Part shown: positions 37,347-46,195 of the stretch, one piece after another | Layout: every line of letters begins with the position of its first letter | Position numbering within the stretch: the first letter of the stretch is position 1 | NCBI RefSeq assembly: GCF_018502385.1 | Contig: NZ_CP075523.1 | Coordinates: 2,666,001 to 2,730,000 of the forward strand | DNA length: 64,000 nucleotides | Direction of reading: 5' to 3' | From: Synechococcus sp. LA31 | GTDB taxonomy: Bacteria > Cyanobacteriota > Cyanobacteriia > PCC-6307 > Cyanobiaceae | The notes under the pieces: generated by a model | Told to the model about the DNA's origin: nothing | What the model saw: only the letters and a program-made list of their open reading frames with translations | Database searches by the model: none | Made by a program: the position numbers and the translations under genes

Positions 37347-37610
37347 TCAGCCGACAGCCACGTTGATGCGCTTGCGGGTGCGGAGGCCACGCTTGATGGT
37401 GTCGAAGCTCACGACGCCGTCCACCAGGGCAAACAGGGTGTCGTCGGAGCCTCGGCCCACGTTGGTTCCGGGCAGCACGGAGGTGCCGCGTTGACGAATC
37501 AGGATCGAGCCGGAGTTCACGCTCTCGCCGCCGTAACGCTTGACACCGAGGCGCTTGGAGTTCGAGTCACGGCCGTTGCGGGTGGAGCCGGTGCCTTTCT
37601 TGTGGGCCAT
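37347..37610 (-). CDS. rpmA: 50S ribosomal protein L27
   Basis: An 87-residue L27 with the characteristic [25 protein letters not shown] start, [25 protein letters not shown] in the middle and a basic tail. L27 lies near the peptidyl transferase centre, its N terminus reaching the tRNA ends. It is the second gene of the rplU-rpmA pair (39 bases after rplU) and ends 38 bases before the hairpin at 37285. Confidence 0.97.
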   Translation of the reverse strand: MAHKKGTGSTRNGRDSNSKRLGVKRYGGESVNSGSILIRQRGTSVLPGTNVGRGSDDTLFALVDGVVSFDTIKRGLRTRKRINVAVG

Positions 37611-37649
37611 GGTTCAGAGAAGTGGTGGGTTAACGAACGCTGCGGCTGA

Positions 37650-38003
37650 TCAGGCCAGGGCTTTGCCGCCCACGCTGATGGACTTCACCATCACGCGGGT
37701 CAGCTCCTGGCGGTGACCGTTCTTGCGGCGGGTCTTCTTCTTGGGGCGCATCTTGTAGACAATCACCTTGGGACCGCGGCGATGCTCCATCACCTGCAGT
37801 TCCACGGTGGCGCCCTTCACGTAGGGCTGGCCCACGTCGGCGGCTTTGCCGTCGTTCACCAGGAGCACGTTCTCCAGGGTGAGGGTGCTCTCAACCTCGG
37901 CGTGAATGCGGTCGAGGTCGTAGTAGCGGTTGGGCTGAACCCACACTTGGGTGCCTGAGGTCTCAACGATCGCGTAGGGACCGGTGCTGGAGGCTGTGCT
38001 CAT
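37650..38003 (-). CDS. rplU: 50S ribosomal protein L21
   Basis: A 117-residue L21: [24 protein letters not shown], then [23 protein letters not shown] and the conserved [19 protein letters not shown] near the C terminus. It binds 23S rRNA in the large subunit. The pair rplU-rpmA is transcribed away from kaiA, with a 155-base gap that must hold both promoters, the usual arrangement in marine Synechococcus. Confidence 0.97.
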   Translation of the reverse strand: MSTASSTGPYAIVETSGTQVWVQPNRYYDLDRIHAEVESTLTLENVLLVNDGKAADVGQPYVKGATVELQVMEHRRGPKVIVYKMRPKKKTRRKNGHRQELTRVMVKSISVGGKALA

Positions 38004-38158
38004 GGCGTTAAGGGCGTGGACAGGCTGACGGCGGAGGCCCGTTTGGGCACGTCGTCATTCGGCCTGCCGCACGGCAATCGAAAGACAAACAACGATCTTC
38101 CACGTTTGCCCTGCCTCTCGTCAACACTGTGAGCGTTGCCAGGCCCCGATCGCGGCGC

Positions 38159-39034
38159 ATGTCACAGCCGGCTCTCACAATCGCGTCGCTTCTGCCGGAT
38201 CCACGTGTGGAGAAGGCTTGCCGTAGTTGGCTCAAGGGCGGCCGCTACGAACTCGAGGATCTGGGCTCCCTGTCGGATCCAATCCTCGAGCTGCAGCAGC
38301 GGCGTGAGCTCTTTGATGTGGTGCTGCTCCAGCAAGGGGTCCATCCGCCGGAGGTCTACGAGGAGCTGCGTCAGCAGGGTCTGCTGCTTCCAGCCGTGGT
38401 GATCGGAGAGGTGAGTGGCCGTTTGGAATACCACGAGGCCGAGGTTCACCTCCCCCAGGATCAGCTTGAGCAGATCGCCTACAGCGTGGATGCGGCCGTG
38501 TCGCGCTTTCTGCGCCGCGGGATGCCCTCCACCGCGGGCGTGGGCGAGGCCGGCGCCACCTCCGACACCCCTGAGCGCTGGCAGTTGCCCAATCGCCTCA
38601 AGGGGCGCCTGGGGTACCTCGGGGTGTTCTACAAGCGGGATCCCTCTCTCTTCCTGCGCAATCTCCCGGCGGAAGAGCGTGGGGAGTTGCTGCGTTCGCT
38701 CAAGCGCAGCTATCGCGATGTGCTGATCGGCTACTTCCGCGATCCAGCCGCGGCGAACCAGGCGATCGAGAGCTTCGTGCATTCCGCCTTCTTCTGTGAT
38801 CTCCCCATCAACAAGGTGGTGGAAATTCACGTCGATCTGATTGACGCTTTCTGGAAGCAGCTCAAGCTGGAGGGGCACAAGAACGACTTCCTCCAGGACT
38901 ACCGCCTCGCTCTGCTCGATGTGATGGCCCATCTCTGTGAGATGTACCGACGCTCGGTGCCTCCGGATTTGCCTCTGGGGGAACCTGAATTGCAAGCTGA
39001 AGCCAGCCAGTCCTTAACTCAGGAGGTGATCTAG
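38159..39034 (+). CDS. kaiA: Circadian clock protein KaiA
   Basis: A 291-residue KaiA starting MSQPALTIAS; an upstream GTG at 38129 would add 10 basic residues. It has the full two-domain form: an N-terminal pseudo-receiver (about 5-135) and the C-terminal four-helix dimerisation domain that binds the KaiC tail (RLGYLGVFYKRDP, SAFFCDLPINKVVEIHVDL). KaiA stimulates KaiC autophosphorylation. Its presence at full length separates this organism from Prochlorococcus, which lost kaiA. The last codons double as the kaiB ribosome-binding site. Confidence 0.96.
   Translation: MSQPALTIASLLPDPRVEKACRSWLKGGRYELEDLGSLSDPILELQQRRELFDVVLLQQGVHPPEVYEELRQQGLLLPAVVIGEVSGRLEYHEAEVHLPQDQLEQIAYSVDAAVSRFLRRGMPSTAGVGEAGATSDTPERWQLPNRLKGRLGYLGVFYKRDPSLFLRNLPAEERGELLRSLKRSYRDVLIGYFRDPAAANQAIESFVHSAFFCDLPINKVVEIHVDLIDAFWKQLKLEGHKNDFLQDYRLALLDVMAHLCEMYRRSVPPDLPLGEPELQAEASQSLTQEVI
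39021..39030 (+). promoter_or_regulatory. Unusually strong Shine-Dalgarno of kaiB
   Basis: AGGAGGTGAT, a 10-base perfect complement to the 3' end of 16S rRNA, ends 4 bases before the kaiB ATG. It lies within the last codons of kaiA, so the two genes are probably translationally coupled. Confidence 0.8.
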
Positions 39035-39382
39035 ATGAGCCCGCGCAAGACCTACATCCTCAAGCTCTACGTGGCGGGGAACACGCCCAATTCGATGCGC
39101 GCATTGAAGACCCTGCGCAACATTCTCGATACTGAGTTTCAGGGGGTGTATGCCCTTAAGGTGATTGATGTGCTGAAGAATCCCCAGTTGGCGGAGGAAG
39201 ACAAGATTCTGGCCACCCCCACCCTGGCCAAGATCCTTCCTCCGCCGGTACGCCGCATCATCGGCGATCTCTCGGATCGAGAACGGGTGCTCATCGGGCT
39301 GGATCTGCTTTATGAGGAGCTCAGCGATGAAGCACTGGGTAATCCCTACAGCGAAGAGGAGGACTCCGGCGGATTGCTGTAA
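39035..39382 (+). CDS. kaiB: Circadian clock protein KaiB
   Basis: A 115-residue Kai[28 protein letters not shown], the [23 protein letters not shown] segment of the fold-switching thioredoxin-like domain, and a short acidic tail. KaiB binds the CI ring of KaiC at night, sequesters KaiA and turns output signalling. It starts directly after the kaiA stop codon behind a perfect anti-Shine-Dalgarno match. kaiC follows after 64 bases. Confidence 0.97.
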   Translation: MSPRKTYILKLYVAGNTPNSMRALKTLRNILDTEFQGVYALKVIDVLKNPQLAEEDKILATPTLAKILPPPVRRIIGDLSDRERVLIGLDLLYEELSDEALGNPYSEEEDSGGLL

Positions 39383-39446
39383 GCCTCTGCCCCCGCTCTG
39401 TTTTTTGGTCACATCCACCTAGATTTCCCCCAGGCCCACCCGTTCC

Positions 39447-40991
39447 ATGCAGGACCCCACCGCTCCAAACCATTCCCTCGCCTCGGTGCAGAAGCTGCCC
39501 ACCGGGATCGAGGGTTTTGATGACATCTGTCAGGGTGGTCTGCCGATCGGACGCTCCACTTTGATCAGCGGTACCTCCGGTACTGGTAAGACGGTCTTCT
39601 CCCTCAACTTCCTCTACAACGGAATCCGTCAGTTCGACGAGCCCGGCATCTTCGTGACCTTCGAAGAGTCGCCGCTAGATATTCTGCGGAACGCCTCCAG
39701 CTTTGGTTGGAACCTGCAGGAGATGGTGGAGCAGGACAAGCTCTTCTTGCTCGATGCCTCCCCCGATCCGGAAGGTCAGGATGTGGCGGGTAGTTTTGAT
39801 CTGTCAGGGTTGATCGAGCGCATCAACTACGCCATTCGCAAATACAAGGCCCGGCGTGTTGCAATCGATTCGATCACAGCGGTGTTTCAGCAATATGACG
39901 CTGTGTCGGTGGTGCGGCGCGAGATTTTCCGCTTGATCGCCCGGCTCAAGGAGATCGGTGTCACCACGGTGATGACCACCGAGCGCATCGACGAATACGG
40001 CCCGATCGCCCGCTACGGCGTGGAGGAGTTTGTGAGCGACAACGTGGTGATCCTGCGCAATGTGCTCGAGGGTGAGCGGCGCCGGCGCACTGTGGAGATT
40101 CTCAAGCTGCGGGGCACCACCCACATGAAGGGGGAATTTCCCTTCACGATGGGATCCCACGGCATCAGCATCTTCCCGCTGGGGGCGATGCGCCTCACCC
40201 AGCGCAGTTCCAATGTGCGCGTGAGCTCCGGTGTGCCGCGCCTCGATGAGATGTGCGGCGGTGGTTTCTTCAAGGATTCAATCATCCTGGCCACCGGTGC
40301 CACCGGTACTGGTAAGACCTTGCTTGTGAGCAAGTTTGTGGAGAACGCCTGCGCCAACAAGGAGCGGGCGATCTTGTTTGCCTACGAGGAATCACGGGCC
40401 CAGCTGCTGCGCAATGCCACCAGCTGGGGCATTGATTTTGAGCAGATGGAGCGCGACGGATTGCTCAAGATCATCTGCGCTTATCCCGAATCCACAGGTC
40501 TGGAGGATCACCTCCAGATCATTAAAACTGAGATCGGTCAGTTCAAGCCGTCGCGGATGGCGATCGATTCCCTCTCGGCCCTGGCCCGTGGGGTGAGCCA
40601 TAACGCCTTCCGTCAGTTTGTGATCGGGGTAACGGGTTACGCCAAGCAGGAGGAGATCGCTGGCTTCTTCACGAACACCTCCGAGGAGTTCATGGGTAGC
40701 CACTCGATCACTGACTCTCACATCTCCACGATCACCGACACGATTCTGCTGCTGCAATACGTGGAGATCCGCGGCGAAATGGCCCGTGCTCTCAACGTGT
40801 TCAAAATGCGCGGGTCCTGGCACGACAAGGGCATCCGCGAATTCATGATCACGAGCAATGGCCCCGAGATCAAGGATTCCTTCTCCAACTTCGAGCGGAT
40901 TATCAGCGGTGTCCCCCACCGCATCAACACCGATGAGCGCAGCGAGCTCTCGCGGATCGTTCAAGGTGTAACGAGCGACGAGCGGCTCTAA
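39447..40991 (+). CDS. kaiC: Circadian clock protein KaiC
   Basis: A 514-residue double RecA-like ATPase. CI domain: P-loop GTSGTGKT (42-49) and the glutamate pair in TFEES (73-74). CII domain: P-loop GATGTGKT (284-291), glutamates in YEES, and the phosphorylation pair S427/T428 in DSHISTITDT, equal to S431/T432 of S. elongatus. KaiC hexamers keep circadian time by phosphorylation and slow ATP hydrolysis, and output runs through SasA and CikA. All key residues are intact. A foreign-looking gene follows immediately after on the opposite strand. Confidence 0.98.
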   Translation: MQDPTAPNHSLASVQKLPTGIEGFDDICQGGLPIGRSTLISGTSGTGKTVFSLNFLYNGIRQFDEPGIFVTFEESPLDILRNASSFGWNLQEMVEQDKLFLLDASPDPEGQDVAGSFDLSGLIERINYAIRKYKARRVAIDSITAVFQQYDAVSVVRREIFRLIARLKEIGVTTVMTTERIDEYGPIARYGVEEFVSDNVVILRNVLEGERRRRTVEILKLRGTTHMKGEFPFTMGSHGISIFPLGAMRLTQRSSNVRVSSGVPRLDEMCGGGFFKDSIILATGATGTGKTLLVSKFVENACANKERAILFAYEESRAQLLRNATSWGIDFEQMERDGLLKIICAYPESTGLEDHLQIIKTEIGQFKPSRMAIDSLSALARGVSHNAFRQFVIGVTGYAKQEEIAGFFTNTSEEFMGSHSITDSHISTITDTILLLQYVEIRGEMARALNVFKMRGSWHDKGIREFMITSNGPEIKDSFSNFERIISGVPHRINTDERSELSRIVQGVTSDERL

Positions 40992-41004
40992 ATCCTTATC
41001 GCTC

Positions 41005-42834
41005 TTAGGCTATTCGAGCAGATTGCATTCTTGTCTTCACCGCGATTGTGAGCCCCGACAATCCTTTGAAAAGCGTGTATATGGCTATGAGTAGATAGCT
41101 TGAGCGTCCAATTGCGTCAGCAATTGGACTATTGGGGTGCACGTATAAAAGCATGGCGGCAATGTTGCAAGCTAGCCATAGAGATAATGCTTTTGCTCTG
41201 AACAGGTCGGGCTTTTTGTTCTCATTTTTGGTGAGTCCTTTTGTTCCCCAGCTAAGATCATTGCAGTTGCAGACGGCATAAGTGTTGAGTGTAAGCATGT
41301 AAAATGGGGTTAACAGGGGATAGTAGAGTAGTATTTTAGATGGACGAGTTGATTTGCCAGTGGCAGTGATGCCTGCTGCGGCATAGATAAAGGCGAGCCA
41401 GGTAACCTGAAGCCAGGAAACTGCTATGATCCGGTCTGCACTGGAAAAGCTAATTACAGAAGAGGCTACAAGGCCTCCTTGGATTAGCGTTGTGATGGCT
41501 GCAACCTTGCTCATGGCTTTCTCTGAAAGCTTGTCGCTAGCAAAGGTTGTAATTTGGACGGCGATCGTGAGTATAAATACAAGGAGTAGTGGCGAGACAG
41601 GTGGGTTAGGAGGTGTGGTTGTAGACGTCAGAAAAACGAGCAGAATGCACATCTGCGCTGGCATAAACCACTGCACAAGTCCAGTTATGGCAAGCCAGGA
41701 GATGGCGGCAATGGTTTTGCATTGCGGCCCTATTTCTGCGCTTCTGCCTTTGAGATTTCTAATTAAGCCGATTGTGGCATGAAGGTTGCAGGTAAAAGAG
41801 CTGTTGATCCAGCGACGTCTCTGGTGCATTAGTTCGGATAGGCTTTGGCAGGTATCAGTTGTTGCTTCGGCCTGAATGGCGTATCCAATATTGTAGGGAG
41901 TATTTTTTCTGCTGATGATCTCGAAGCCGAGGACTCTGTCCTCAGCAAGAAACATATTCCCTTCCATCGGAGATAGAGGTCCAAGCCCCCGAAAGTACTT
42001 GTCCAGGGTTGAGTTAGGCGTTGGTTCTTTGTTTGATTCTGCTTCGGATAGTGCGCTCCAGCGGACTATGCTGAATTGTCCTGGAATGACAGTCAGGTAG
42101 CCGCTTAAGACCTCAGCTGGCCAGTCGAGGATCTTTTGGACAAAGAAATCAGCATATTGCCACGCCAGCAATATGTTTGTTGGGCCATAGGGTTTTAGTG
42201 TTTGAACGCGACTCGCAAGCGCGCCAAGGGTCGGATCTGCTTCTAGCGTCTTTTGGAGGATGTGAAGCGCGTTTCGATGTGAGGCGGTTCCTGCATCCAT
42301 TTGTATGCAGTGATCTGGATTAATCTGCCTGCAGAAGTGATTGAAGAACCACCAATGTGAGTTGAGTTTTCCCTGGTTAAAATCTTTGATGAAAAGGGTG
42401 ATCGATAAGCTGGGCTTGAATTCCACCGATCCTGTCGCATCGGCTTGCTGGCCCTGTAGTGATTGCTGGTAGATCTCAGACCAGCTGTTGGTGCGTTCAA
42501 TTGAATCTGTTTGATTGGTATATCTGATCAGCTCTAAGAGGTCTCTGTGGTCAAATGAATGAAGGGTGTATGTGCTCCCCGAGGAAAGCCTGTTGTGCTC
42601 GCCGCTGAATAGTCTCAACTCTCGGAAGAGGAGCAGTGTGCTATCGGATATTTTTCCTTGTCCGTCTGCGATGATGAAAATATTGCCGTTTCTTGGGGTC
42701 GGGTCTCGCTTTTGCTGGTAGGCAATGGCATTAACCAGGCTTGCAAGTGATGTCAGGATTGCCACTCCTGGTTCGTTGTAAACCGTTAAGCAGTAAGCCG
42801 TCTGTAGAACCTTTCTCTCCAGCGGCTCAGGCAA
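41005..42834 (-). CDS. Eukaryotic-type chitin synthase-like glycosyltransferase (GT2)
   Basis: A 609-residue processive GT2 with a series of motifs typical of fungal chitin synthases: TVYNEP (18-22), ADGQGK (56-61), LNSHWWFFNHF (157-167), MDAGT (179-183), GYLTVIPGQFS, LAEDR (296-300), QRRRWINSSF (338-347) and the C-terminal SWGTKG (528-533). About seven membrane helices follow residue 372. The first two thirds resemble the Chs1 catalytic domain; the expected substrate is UDP-GlcNAc and the product chitin-like glycan, by family inference. The start is TTG behind AGGAG eight bases upstream. GC content is far below neighbours (25 G/C in the 60 bases at 41161-41220), suggesting transfer. It follows nblS by 17 bases and lies tail-to-tail with kaiC. 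Confidence 0.85.
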   Translation of the reverse strand: MPEPLERKVLQTAYCLTVYNEPGVAILTSLASLVNAIAYQQKRDPTPRNGNIFIIADGQGKISDSTLLLFRELRLFSGEHNRLSSGSTYTLHSFDHRDLLELIRYTNQTDSIERTNSWSEIYQQSLQGQQADATGSVEFKPSLSITLFIKDFNQGKLNSHWWFFNHFCRQINPDHCIQMDAGTASHRNALHILQKTLEADPTLGALASRVQTLKPYGPTNILLAWQYADFFVQKILDWPAEVLSGYLTVIPGQFSIVRWSALSEAESNKEPTPNSTLDKYFRGLGPLSPMEGNMFLAEDRVLGFEIISRKNTPYNIGYAIQAEATTDTCQSLSELMHQRRRWINSSFTCNLHATIGLIRNLKGRSAEIGPQCKTIAAISWLAITGLVQWFMPAQMCILLVFLTSTTTPPNPPVSPLLLVFILTIAVQITTFASDKLSEKAMSKVAAITTLIQGGLVASSVISFSSADRIIAVSWLQVTWLAFIYAAAGITATGKSTRPSKILLYYPLLTPFYMLTLNTYAVCNCNDLSWGTKGLTKNENKKPDLFRAKALSLWLACNIAAMLLYVHPNSPIADAIGRSSYLLIAIYTLFKGLSGLTIAVKTRMQSARIA

Positions 42835-42851
42835 GCAATGATCTCCTAATT

Positions 42852-44825
42852 CTATTGAATTCTAACTGTACTTTTTCGTTCGGCTGCCAGTATTAGTTCG
42901 CTTTCATCGGCCTGATCCAGTGGTAAATCGAACCAGAACGTAGTACCGACTCCTGGCTCGCTGGTCATGCGCGCTTGGGTGCCGTGTTTCTCCAGGATGC
43001 CGCGCACAATGGAGAGGCCAAGGCCTGTGCCCACCTCGGTATGCACGGCGTTTTCAACCCGATAGAAGCGCTCAAAGATCCTCGCTTGGTCTTCGCGGGA
43101 AATCCCAGAGCCGGTGTCGGCGATTTCCACACGCAGCCGCGGCAAGGGTGCGGTGAGAGCGCAGGTAGGGCTGTCGCCCTTGGCTTCGGTGCTGGGATCC
43201 AGTGGGCAAGTGTCGGGCCAGGGGTAGGCCCGCAGCATCAGCCGCCCGCCGCTGGCGGTGAATTTCAGGCCATTGCCCACCAGGTTGTCGAACACCTGCA
43301 GCAGCAGATCCCAGTTGCCGCGCACGCGAGGTAGTTGTTCATCCACCTCTAGCGATAGCTCCACCCCCTTGTCTTGGGCATTGAGGCGGTAGTTGCGCAG
43401 GGTTTGCTCCATGGCGGGCCGTAGCTCCACCGGCTCCATGCCCCAGTCACGATCACTTTCCAATCGAGAGAGATCCAGCACATCGTTCACCAGGCGGGTG
43501 AGCCGATCGGTTTCGGCATTGGCGATCGCGAGGAACTCCTTGCGGTCTTCCTCGCTCAGTTGATCGCCGAGGTCGTGGAGCGTTTCTACGTAGCTCTTGA
43601 TGTTGAACAGCGGCGTGCGCAATTCGTGGGAGACGTTGCTGATGAAACGGCTCTGGGCGGCATTGAGTTCCACCTCACGGGTGAGATCCTGCACCGTGAC
43701 AGCAATGCCTTTGAGGCTCTCGCCACTGGCATCACGCACCGACTGCAAAACAATGCGCAGGGTGCGGGGTGGCTCACCAAAGTTGCAGCGCACATCGCTG
43801 CTATCGCGCTCACCACTGAGCAGGGTGTCCAGCGGGCTCTGCAGTTCGAGTGCCAGCACGTCTGGCAGCTCCTCGCTGACCACTGCTCCTTCGAGCTTGC
43901 GGCCTTCCCAGCGGAACAGGCGGCGTGCTGTGGGATTCACCAAGACCACCCGGCCCTCGGCATCGAGCAGCAGGGCGCCATCGGCCATCGTGGCGATCAG
44001 TGATTGCTGCTTCACCTGGGCGGCGGTGAGCTCTTCGATGTTGGCTTCGTTGTAGGCCTCGAGCTGGGAGGCCATGTCGTTGAACCCTTCCAGTAGCTCT
44101 CCGAGTTCGCCGCCCACCGGCAGGGCGATGCGGGCTTCGAAATCGCCGCTGGCAATCGAGCGCACACCCCGCAGCAGCTCCTTCACCGGCTGGGTGATGG
44201 TGAGGGCGTTGAACACGGCCCCCAGGATCACCAGCACCCAGATCGAGATAAACACCGCCACGGTGACCTCCCGGCTGAGGGCCGCACTGGCTAAAGCCGC
44301 TTCGTTGGGGTTGATGCCCAGGGCCAGCACGCCTAGGTAGCGATCGCCCGACACCAGCGGTACGAACACATCCGTGACCTGCCCATCGGGGCTGAGGTGT
44401 TGGCGGATGAGGGGGTTTTGTGGCCGGCGGGCCAGATCGGCCGGGAGTTCCAGGCGGCGGCTGAGCAGCAATTCACTGCCGCCGCTGCTGCCGCTAATGG
44501 GGATCCCGAGGTAAATCACGCCATCGGGATCGGCGAAGAAGATGTAGCGGAGGCTGCGGCTGGATTTCCAGAAGCGTTCGGCAACCGCCGCCAGTTCGCG
44601 ATCGTTGCCTTCGGCCACCAGGGGCGTCACGTTCGCCGAGAGCAGCAAACCGAGATCCCGGGCGAACCGCGTGTCGCTCATGCGCACATCCGCTTGAATG
44701 CCGTTGAGGGCAAAGAAGCAGATGCCCGCCATCACCAGGCTCACCACCAAGGTGGCTGCGGCGAGCAGTTTGGTTTGCAGGCTGAATTCAGCCCACCAGC
44801 GGGCCAGCCGCTGCCACAAGCTCAT
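42852..44825 (-). CDS. nblS: Sensor histidine kinase NblS (DspA/Hik33 type)
   Basis: A 657-residue sensor kinase: membrane helix (about 18-40), extracytoplasmic sensory region, second helix (about 188-208), HAMP, PAS (about 270-330), the H-box FISNVSHELRTPLFNIKSY and an HATPase domain with DTGSGISREDQ and GTGLGLSIVRGIL. NblS controls responses to high light, nutrient stress and phycobilisome degradation, usually through RpaB. Gene order purD-nblS matches marine Synechococcus. ATG overlaps the purD stop (ATGA). A poorly conserved insert around PLDPSTEAKGDSPT lies inside the ATPase domain. Confidence 0.93.
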   Translation of the reverse strand: MSLWQRLARWWAEFSLQTKLLAAATLVVSLVMAGICFFALNGIQADVRMSDTRFARDLGLLLSANVTPLVAEGNDRELAAVAERFWKSSRSLRYIFFADPDGVIYLGIPISGSSGGSELLLSRRLELPADLARRPQNPLIRQHLSPDGQVTDVFVPLVSGDRYLGVLALGINPNEAALASAALSREVTVAVFISIWVLVILGAVFNALTITQPVKELLRGVRSIASGDFEARIALPVGGELGELLEGFNDMASQLEAYNEANIEELTAAQVKQQSLIATMADGALLLDAEGRVVLVNPTARRLFRWEGRKLEGAVVSEELPDVLALELQSPLDTLLSGERDSSDVRCNFGEPPRTLRIVLQSVRDASGESLKGIAVTVQDLTREVELNAAQSRFISNVSHELRTPLFNIKSYVETLHDLGDQLSEEDRKEFLAIANAETDRLTRLVNDVLDLSRLESDRDWGMEPVELRPAMEQTLRNYRLNAQDKGVELSLEVDEQLPRVRGNWDLLLQVFDNLVGNGLKFTASGGRLMLRAYPWPDTCPLDPSTEAKGDSPTCALTAPLPRLRVEIADTGSGISREDQARIFERFYRVENAVHTEVGTGLGLSIVRGILEKHGTQARMTSEPGVGTTFWFDLPLDQADESELILAAERKSTVRIQ

Positions 44826-46129
44826 CGGCTGCGCACCTGGTGACCGATGTCGCGGCGGTAGGTCATTCCCTCGTAGTGCACCTGAGCCAGGCCGGTGTAG
44901 GCCCGCTCGAAGGCATTGTCAAAGCTGTCGGCCTGCGCCACCACCGCCAGCACGCGCCCGCCGCTGGTGCGGCAAAGGCCATCGGGTTGGCGCTGGGTGC
45001 CGGCATGGAAGAGCTGCAAGTCGCTGGCTGGTTGCAGCTTGCTCTCAATCACATCTCCCTTGCGGATCTCGCCGGGGTACCCCTGGGCGGCGGCGATCAC
45101 GCAGGCACTGCAGAGGGGCGCAATGCTCAGCGGCGGTGCCTGATCCAGGGCGCCGTTGGCACAGGCCAGTAGCACCGCGGCTAATTCAGGCCCCAGCAGC
45201 GGCATCAGCGTTTCGCATTCCGGATCGCCGAAGCGGCAGTTGAACTCGATCACGCTGGGGCCCTGCTCGGTGAGCATCAGGCCGGCATAGATCACGCCGC
45301 GGTAGCGGATGCCACGAGCGTTGAGGGCGGCCAGGGTGGGCTCGAGCACCAGCTTGCGCACCTGCTCGAGCCCTGCGGCGTCGAGCAACGGAGCTGGGGC
45401 ATAGGCACCCATACCGCCCGTGTTGGGGCCGGTGTCGCCTTCGCCGATGCGTTTGTGGTCCTGGGCGGGAGGTAGCAGCACCATCCGCTCGCCATCGGTG
45501 AGGGCGAACACCGAGACCTCCGGCCCATGGGTGCGCTCCTCCAGCACCAGCGAGGCTTCTCCTTCGCCTCCGAAGCGGCCCGCAAAGATCTCCTCGATGG
45601 CGGCGCGGGCTTCCTCCATGGTGTCGGCCACGGTGACCCCCTTGCCAGCAGCCAGGCCATCGGCTTTGACCACCAGCGGTTTCCCCTGGGCTTCCAGGGC
45701 GGCTAAAGCTTCCTCGCGGTTGCTCGCCGGCCAGTAGCCCGCGGTGGGCACGCCTGCTTCCTGCATCAGGGCCTTGGCCCACTGTTTACTGGCCTCCAGC
45801 TGGGCGCCATCGGCCCCGGGGCCGAACACGGCGACGCCTGCCTCACGCAGTTGATCGGCGAGGCCCGCAGCCAGCGGAGCCTCCGGACCCACCACAACCA
45901 ACTCGACAGCGTGCTCGTGGCAGGCGGCCAACAGCCCGTCGTGGTTGCTCTCTGAAAGGCTGAGCTGCTGGCAGCCCGCCAGCTCCTGGGTGCCGCCATT
46001 GCCGGGGCTCACCCACACCTGCTCAACGCCGTGGCTGCGGGTAAGGGCCCAGGCCAGGGCGTTTTCGCGGCCGCCGCCGCCCACCACGAGCACACGGGCG
46101 GGGCTCACTCCTGGTGCAGCGGTGCTCAT
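44822..46129 (-). CDS. purD: Phosphoribosylamine-glycine ligase
   Basis: A 435-residue ATP-grasp enzyme joining phosphoribosylamine and glycine in purine synthesis. Motifs: RVLVVGGGGRENALAW (start), PLVVKADGLAAGKGVTVAD in the ATP-grasp core, GPNTGGMGAYAPAP, RGVIYAGLMLT and FNCRFGDPECE. Length is normal. It overlaps nblS by 4 bases downstream. purC is close by on the other strand (47257). Confidence 0.97.
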   Translation of the reverse strand: MSTAAPGVSPARVLVVGGGGRENALAWALTRSHGVEQVWVSPGNGGTQELAGCQQLSLSESNHDGLLAACHEHAVELVVVGPEAPLAAGLADQLREAGVAVFGPGADGAQLEASKQWAKALMQEAGVPTAGYWPASNREEALAALEAQGKPLVVKADGLAAGKGVTVADTMEEARAAIEEIFAGRFGGEGEASLVLEERTHGPEVSVFALTDGERMVLLPPAQDHKRIGEGDTGPNTGGMGAYAPAPLLDAAGLEQVRKLVLEPTLAALNARGIRYRGVIYAGLMLTEQGPSVIEFNCRFGDPECETLMPLLGPELAAVLLACANGALDQAPPLSIAPLCSACVIAAAQGYPGEIRKGDVIESKLQPASDLQLFHAGTQRQPDGLCRTSGGRVLAVVAQADSFDNAFERAYTGLAQVHYEGMTYRRDIGHQVRSR

Positions 46130-46195
46130 GGGGCAGCTTGAAACGGTGTCTGCTCCGGCGGACTCCCCTAGGTTGATGCCAGAGGACTGCCGCAG

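Noticed and set aside
38129-38158. Longer kaiA start at a GTG
   Set aside because: It adds ten basic residues that do not fit the KaiA N terminus; the ATG at 38159 gives the expected MSQPALTIAS.
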